DNA of 64,000 nucleotides from UBA7672 sp965279205 (GTDB taxonomy: Bacteria > Pseudomonadota > Alphaproteobacteria > Caulobacterales > Hyphomonadaceae). Positions 60,419 through 64,000 of the stretch are shown in pieces. The stretch lies in NCBI GenBank assembly GCA_965279205.1, contig OZ257144.1, positions 1,054,001 to 1,118,000 of the forward strand. Direction: 5' to 3'. Below the pieces are notes generated by a model that was given only the letters and a program-made list of their open reading frames with translations, did no database searches and was not told where the DNA came from. The position numbers and the translations under genes are program-made. Position 1 is the stretch's first letter; the number at the start of each line of letters is the position of its first letter.

Positions 60419-60759
60419 TTGTGCTTTCGCTTCGCGATGTGCTGGGCGAAGGCAACAAGCTGGCCAGACCAGAGCTGTTCGGCGCGTTCGAGCCAGTCCT
60501 TGAGCTCGGCAAGCCGGTGACCATTGAGAGCGTAGACGCGAACACGGGCGTCGATTTCCGGATGCGACTCGATGACAAGGTTCGAGGCCTTGAGCGTCTT
60601 GAGATGACGGCTCATGGCGGGCGCGGGCAGATCGAGAAGTTCGGCAAGTTCGCCGGCGCGTCTTGGGCGTTCGCCAAGGATTTCGATCGCGCGCCGCCGG
60701 ATCGGATCGGCAAGGGCCGAAAACAGCACGTCAACGTCGGGCTTTCGCTTCGCATTCAT
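60415..60759 (-). CDS. ArsR family transcriptional regulator
   Basis: The 114-residue winged-helix protein has the ArsR core 'ALADPIRRRAIEILGERPRRAGELAELLDLPAPAMSRHLKTLK' (cited in part) and lacks a metal-binding Cys motif, so it is probably a ligand-independent or organic-ligand member. The start at 60759 gives the family length and overlaps the upstream YjbR stop. It probably controls its own operon. Confidence 0.92.
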   Translation of the reverse strand: MNAKRKPDVDVLFSALADPIRRRAIEILGERPRRAGELAELLDLPAPAMSRHLKTLKASNLVIESHPEIDARVRVYALNGHRLAELKDWLERAEQLWSGQLVAFAQHIAKRKHK

Positions 60760-61091
60760 TCTGCGTGCGCTTTCAGCAGTTTCTTCGGCGCCGTGTTCCG
60801 CCACGCCATCCAGAGCGCACTCTTCGCTGTTTTTGCATCGGCTTTTGCCAGCACAAGGTTCGTCCAGCCTTTCCGGCCCCATCCGCCGGGGATGGGTTCG
60901 AACATTTCTGGCTCGGCCTCGCAGAGCATCTGCTGCTGGTCGATCGTCAGTTTCAGAACAGACTTTCCATCGATGCGTCCTGCGGTGGCGAAGATCTTGC
61001 CGCCAACCCGGAAGTCAGGCGTGTCGAAGTGAGAAGACTCGACGGCCTCGGGCAGACTCAGCGCGAGTTTCTGGAAGCCGGCGGGCGTCAT
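60756..61091 (-). CDS. MmcQ/YjbR family protein
   Basis: The 111-residue protein belongs to the MmcQ/YjbR fold: 'ALSLPEAVESSHFDTPDFRVGGKIFATA' (in part), 'EMFEPIPGGWGRKGWTNLVLAKAD' and 'AWRNTAPKKLL'. It resembles DNA-binding double-wing domains. It overlaps the VOC gene stop and the ArsR start, each by four bases. Confidence 0.9.
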   Translation of the reverse strand: MTPAGFQKLALSLPEAVESSHFDTPDFRVGGKIFATAGRIDGKSVLKLTIDQQQMLCEAEPEMFEPIPGGWGRKGWTNLVLAKADAKTAKSALWMAWRNTAPKKLLKAHAE

Positions 61092-61558
61092 GCCTTGCCC
61101 GTGTCCGCCGTGTAGACCCGCGTCTTGAGGCCTGATGTCTTGTCCCATTGGTCGGGGGTCATGACCTCGACGGTCTGACCGAACGTCCAGATGTGGCCTT
61201 CGGGATCTCGCGCGCGATAGGTGCGGTCGCCATAGAATTGCGTCGCCGGCTCCTGGATGATTTCGGCGCCGGCATTGCGGGCGCGCTCGCAGTGCGCATC
61301 GATGTCTTCAGTCAGATGCATGTGCACAGTCTGCGTGCACTTGTTGCCGATGGAGCGAGGCGATTTGTGGTCGACGCTCCATTCATTGCCGACCATGATC
61401 TTGCCGTTGCCATAGGCCATCTCGCTGTGGGCGAGATTGCCGGCCTCGTCCTCGATCAGCATGTCCACCTCGAAGCCGAAGGCGTCGCGGAGGAAATCGA
61501 GCGCGGCCCTGGGGTTCACATAGCAGAGAGCAGGGGTGATCGAGGGGAAAGCGACCAT
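61088..61558 (-). CDS. VOC (glyoxalase/bleomycin resistance) family protein
   Basis: The 156-residue protein is one VOC fold: 'PALCYVNPRAALDFLRDAFGFEV', 'GNLAHSEMAYGNGKIMVG' and 'DRTYRARDPEGHIWTFGQ' give the two beta-alpha-beta-beta-beta modules. It is close to the PhnB-type group. First gene of the VOC-YjbR-ArsR-SRPBCC operon. Upstream, 'AACAAAATAGTTCTATATTTTGGAAACTATAT'-like AT-rich sequence (61586-61617) may hold the promoter and ArsR operator (ATAGTT and AACTAT half-sites at about 61591 and 61610). Confidence 0.9.
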   Translation of the reverse strand: MVAFPSITPALCYVNPRAALDFLRDAFGFEVDMLIEDEAGNLAHSEMAYGNGKIMVGNEWSVDHKSPRSIGNKCTQTVHMHLTEDIDAHCERARNAGAEIIQEPATQFYGDRTYRARDPEGHIWTFGQTVEVMTPDQWDKTSGLKTRVYTADTGKA

Positions 61559-61585
61559 GGCACGGCTCCAGTTAGTTTCTGATCA

Positions 61586-61618
61586 ACAAAATAGTTCTAT
61601 ATTTTGGAAACTATATCG
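61586..61618 (-). promoter_or_regulatory. AT-rich promoter/operator of the VOC-ArsR operon
   Basis: Just upstream of the VOC gene a short AT-rich block holds ATAGTT (about 61591) and AACTAT (about 61610) as an imperfect inverted repeat. On the minus strand TATAGT and TAGAACTAT-like boxes could be -10 elements. ArsR-family operators are usually AT-rich inverted repeats overlapping the promoter, and an arsR gene lies in this operon. Confidence 0.42.
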
Positions 61619-61640
61619 TCAACCTGAAATTCTGACAGGA

Positions 61641-62330
61641 TCAACCAGGCGAGGTGTTCGAAGGCATATCCACTTTGGAAAATCGGTTCGTGAACAGCAC
61701 CCGGGCCAGCCAGAAGAACATCAGCCCGATCACGAGGAAGGCCGGGATGAACAGCAGGATGATTGGCCTGACTTTCTGGATGAACACGGGAAAGAACTGA
61801 AGCTGCCCGGGAAAGAACGAGCCGACCGCTGCGAACAATCCAAGGTGCATGCGCCAGAGATGTCGGGCGATGCGTTGCCTGCCGGAAATGCCCCGGCGCA
61901 CGATCACGCTGAGATCAAACGCCGCGGCAAGGCCCACGACCGACGCGAAGCTGAAGGCGGGAATTCCACCCATGAACGCCGTCCCGTTCCTCAGCGAGTC
62001 GAAGGCGAAGTAGAAGCCGGCTGCCGAGCCCGCCGCCGCAAACAGAAACGCGCCGAGTTCGAAGAGGCCGGTGTGTCCCTCCCTGCGTCTGACGGCCATC
62101 CAGGCAGTCATGATCATGTAGATGACCAGTACGCCGCCGATGGCGAAGCCGACATTCCCAACCCGATAGGAGAGGTAGGTGGCGGTCGCCGCCGTTATCA
62201 GGATGGCGATGAGGAACACGGTCCCGGCCGCGCGATGCAGGCGCTCGCCCTTGCGGGCAATCAGCGCGGTCGCGCCCGACAACATCGCCGTGATTCCGGC
62301 GCCGAAATGCAGCATCACGTCCGGGGCCAT
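61641..62330 (-). CDS. Polytopic membrane protein (DUF2306-like)
   Basis: The 229-residue protein has about seven membrane helices. 'HFGAGITAMLSGATALIARKGERLHRAAGTVFLIAILITA' (in part) is the opening of DUF2306-like proteins: a Gly-rich helix, a basic loop with His and Arg, then another helix. Histidines in helices suggest heme or ligand binding, but nothing is established. The ATG sits next to the stop of the upstream secreted protein gene, so the two are probably co-transcribed. Confidence 0.75.
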   Translation of the reverse strand: MAPDVMLHFGAGITAMLSGATALIARKGERLHRAAGTVFLIAILITAATATYLSYRVGNVGFAIGGVLVIYMIMTAWMAVRRREGHTGLFELGAFLFAAAGSAAGFYFAFDSLRNGTAFMGGIPAFSFASVVGLAAAFDLSVIVRRGISGRQRIARHLWRMHLGLFAAVGSFFPGQLQFFPVFIQKVRPIILLFIPAFLVIGLMFFWLARVLFTNRFSKVDMPSNTSPG

Positions 62331-63332
62331 CTAGCGCTTCGCTCCGCGTGCTTCGGTCATGCGCGCTCCCTGCAGGATGTTGGGCAGGGAATAGTTGTGC
62401 TCGTGGCAGGGCGAGGGGAACATGCCCGTCTCCGTCCGGTAGAACGAAAACTCTGCAAGCCACGGCGCCGTGTAGACTTTCGGATCCTCGATGGTGAACT
62501 GATAGAGCAGTTCGTTCTTCGCGAGCCGCGTGAAGCGCTCGATCACACGAGCGTCCTCGTTGACGATGAACTTGGTCATCAAGCCGCGGATGCGTTCCTT
62601 CGGATTCTGGCGGATCGTCTCAATGACCAGCGTGTCGCCGTCCCAGCGGGCGATTGAATCGCCGAACCAGGAAGTCGGACCAGGCGGCTTGTGCTCGCTG
62701 GCGAACGGAATGATGCGCGCTTCATCACCATTCTCGCTGTGGATCACGACATGGGCCGGCGTCTGGATAAGCTGGAGGCGGTTGTACGAAACGACGGCAT
62801 GCACCGGCGGATTCCCGCTCAGGACGAGGCAGCGCTCGCCAGCAGGTCGCCGTTCGTAGTCGTCCTTGCCGCCCGGCGGCGCGTCTGCGCTAGCCATCTT
62901 TTTCGCTTCAGGCGTGATTGGCAGTTTGCCATTGGCAGGCAGGACGATGAGGCGCGTGCGGCGTTCGCCCCTCACCAGCGGCAGGCCGTCCGTGCCGCCA
63001 ATGATGTCGGCTGCTTCCGGATCAATCTGGAAATCCGGAATCGACGTCATCCCGGCGACCATCGTGTCGACGATCTTCTTTGCTTCCGCTTCGGTGACGA
63101 CGAGGTTTGCTGCCAAGGGGCTGGCCTCGAAGACGGGGAAGAAGTTGGTGGCCCAGACGGCGCCCTGGAAATCAGGACGGCCGTCGGGAGTGCGCGGCAG
63201 GCCGGGTTCGGCTGTGAGAGAGGTAGGCGTGTAGACTGGCGCTGCGGCCGCAGGTTGGGCCTGCGGCGTCTGGGCGGAAGCGAATGGAACGGCAGCCAGG
63301 GCGGAGGCGAGGAGGAGGGAGGCGCGAAGCAT
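62331..63332 (-). CDS. Secreted protein, paralogue B
   Basis: The 333-residue product has a signal peptide (cleavage near FASAQ). Its mature part 'PRTPDGRPDFQGAVWATNFFP', 'ERCLVLSG', 'SWFGDSIARWDGDTLVIET' and 'CHEHNYSLPNILQGAR' aligns along the length with the gene at 38.9-40.0 kb. The family is abundant in soil bacteria and has no known activity. Directly followed by the polytopic membrane protein gene. Confidence 0.78.
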   Translation of the reverse strand: MLRASLLLASALAAVPFASAQTPQAQPAAAAPVYTPTSLTAEPGLPRTPDGRPDFQGAVWATNFFPVFEASPLAANLVVTEAEAKKIVDTMVAGMTSIPDFQIDPEAADIIGGTDGLPLVRGERRTRLIVLPANGKLPITPEAKKMASADAPPGGKDDYERRPAGERCLVLSGNPPVHAVVSYNRLQLIQTPAHVVIHSENGDEARIIPFASEHKPPGPTSWFGDSIARWDGDTLVIETIRQNPKERIRGLMTKFIVNEDARVIERFTRLAKNELLYQFTIEDPKVYTAPWLAEFSFYRTETGMFPSPCHEHNYSLPNILQGARMTEARGAKR

Positions 63333-63468
63333 GGTCTGACCCCATGGTTTGTTTGATGTTTTCGCGATAGACTTATCGAATATCGATATATCGCCTCTCT
63401 GGGGTCTTTTCGTCCATGACCGAGCGCTTCAAAAGCATGATTGCAGGTTGCAGCCGGAGGATTGCGAC

Positions 63469-64000
63469 ATGGCGGAGCTGACGGTTGGCGCGGGGCTGGC
63501 GCGGGGGTTGGTGAAGCTCGCCGTGGCGAAGGGGGCGGGGGCGGGGGAGCTGTCGCGGAAGTCTGGGATCGATCTGGCTGGTCTGGAGGATCAGGACAGC
63601 CGGGTGGCGATGCCGAACTACATCCTGCTGATGCGGGCGGCGAAGGAGCTGACCAAGGATCCGGCGTTTGCTCTGCACTACGGGGAAGAGGTCGACCTCT
63701 CCGAGCTGTCGATCGCCGGGCTGATCATGAACGCCTCCGAGACGATGGGCGACGCATTCATCCAGATGAACCGGTTCGGCAAGCTGGCGATCGAATTCGA
63801 GGGCGCCGGCGACCGGTTCCGGATATCGGTCGACAACCGGGGCGTCTGGATGGTCGATGCGCGCGAGAACCCCAACGATTTTCCGGAGCTGACCGAGGTG
63901 ACGTTCGCCCGAATGGCCTGCCAGCCGAGGCGGTTTCTGCCGAAGTCGCATGTCCTCGAAGTCCACGTGACCCATCCGGCGCCGGACCATCGGGCTGAGT
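63469..64000 (+). CDS. AraC family regulator, 5' part
   Basis: An open frame from an ATG with GGAGG nine bases upstream runs off the window end; 177 codons are present. 'DSRVAMPNYILLMRAAKELTKDPAFALHYG' (in part) and 'IAGLIMNASETMGDAFIQMNRFG' match the arabinose-binding-like N-terminal domain of OruR/ArgR-type AraC regulators; the helix-turn-helix domain would lie beyond base 64000. It is divergent from the secreted paralogue B gene. Confidence 0.82.
   Translation, partial: MAELTVGAGLARGLVKLAVAKGAGAGELSRKSGIDLAGLEDQDSRVAMPNYILLMRAAKELTKDPAFALHYGEEVDLSELSIAGLIMNASETMGDAFIQMNRFGKLAIEFEGAGDRFRISVDNRGVWMVDARENPNDFPELTEVTFARMACQPRRFLPKSHVLEVHVTHPAPDHRAE

Noticed and set aside
61536..62657. 373-codon plus-strand frame across three minus-strand genes
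   Set aside because: It crosses the VOC promoter and two well-supported genes and has a charged low-complexity product.
63441..63998. 185-codon frame at the right end
   Set aside because: Gly/Arg-rich shadow of the partial AraC regulator, which has a clear ribosome site and family similarity in another frame.
1..64000. Mobile elements, prophage, CRISPR arrays, restriction or known defence genes
   Set aside because: No transposase, integrase, phage structural gene, Cas gene or evenly spaced repeats were seen.

Overview
The window is a GC-rich, gene-dense stretch of an alphaproteobacterial chromosome. Most features are core metabolism and envelope biogenesis, and I see no prophage, IS element, CRISPR array, rRNA or tRNA. 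Points towards Alphaproteobacteria include the DUF2849 - nitrite/sulfite-type CysI - DUF934 - CysH block, an MlaE permease with an N-terminal STAS domain plus MlaF, MlaD and an auxiliary lipoprotein, frequent ATGA/TGATG gene overlaps, and intergenic palindromes of alphaproteobacterial type. A TipN-like two-TM coiled-coil protein hints at Caulobacterales/Hyphomonadaceae, but that placement is inference.

Layout. 1-3.0 kb: branched-chain amino acid genes (ilvB 3' end, a small orf, ilvN, a DUF4440-like lipoprotein, ilvC). 3.0-6.8 kb: GNAT, rhomboid protease, DUF3617 protein, an outer-membrane barrel and a DMT exporter. 6.9-9.2 kb: K+-independent H+-pyrophosphatase with a clear terminator. 9.2-15.9 kb: a small acidic protein, RibD-like reductase, GDPD lipoprotein, FdhF/YdeP molybdoenzyme, AraC regulator, receiver-domain protein and a VTT/DedA protein. 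15.9-17.8 kb: a coupled two-gene cassette of unknown function whose first product is exported and carries a caspase/CHAT-like His...Cys arrangement. 18.0-19.7 kb: leuA behind a leucine-rich leader peptide that is too short for normal gene calling. 19.7-21.0 kb: 1.3 kb without a convincing protein gene, holding three palindromic repeat elements and a dense run of hairpins that may be a structured RNA. 21.0-25.4 kb: ABC-F protein, an L,D-transpeptidase-like protein, EVE protein, and an MFS exporter with a ferredoxin.

25.8-31.6 kb: the rod-shape operon mreB-mreC-mreD-mrdA-rodA. 31.6-35.1 kb: NSS transporter, proline iminopeptidase, lipoprotein, DUF423. 35.3-38.8 kb: Mla-type lipid transport operon. 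38.9-44.5 kb: a secreted protein family member, TipN-like protein, an unlisted 56-residue gene, an HPt protein and an alginate-export-type porin.

44.6-56.3 kb: assimilatory sulfate reduction. An Rrf2 regulator precedes sulfate ABC importer genes (sbp-cysT-cysW-cysA); after unrelated genes come the siroheme methyltransferase, DUF2849, GST, sulfite reductase, DUF934 and APS-type reductase. A shared 14-base motif sits in the promoters of the regulator and of sbp. 56.4-64 kb: an unknown membrane protein, a GmhB-like phosphatase lacking zinc ligands, a glycine-rich membrane protein, a TetA-like MFS exporter, a tightly overlapping VOC-YjbR-ArsR-SRPBCC operon, a membrane protein, a second secreted paralogue, and the 5' part of an AraC regulator.
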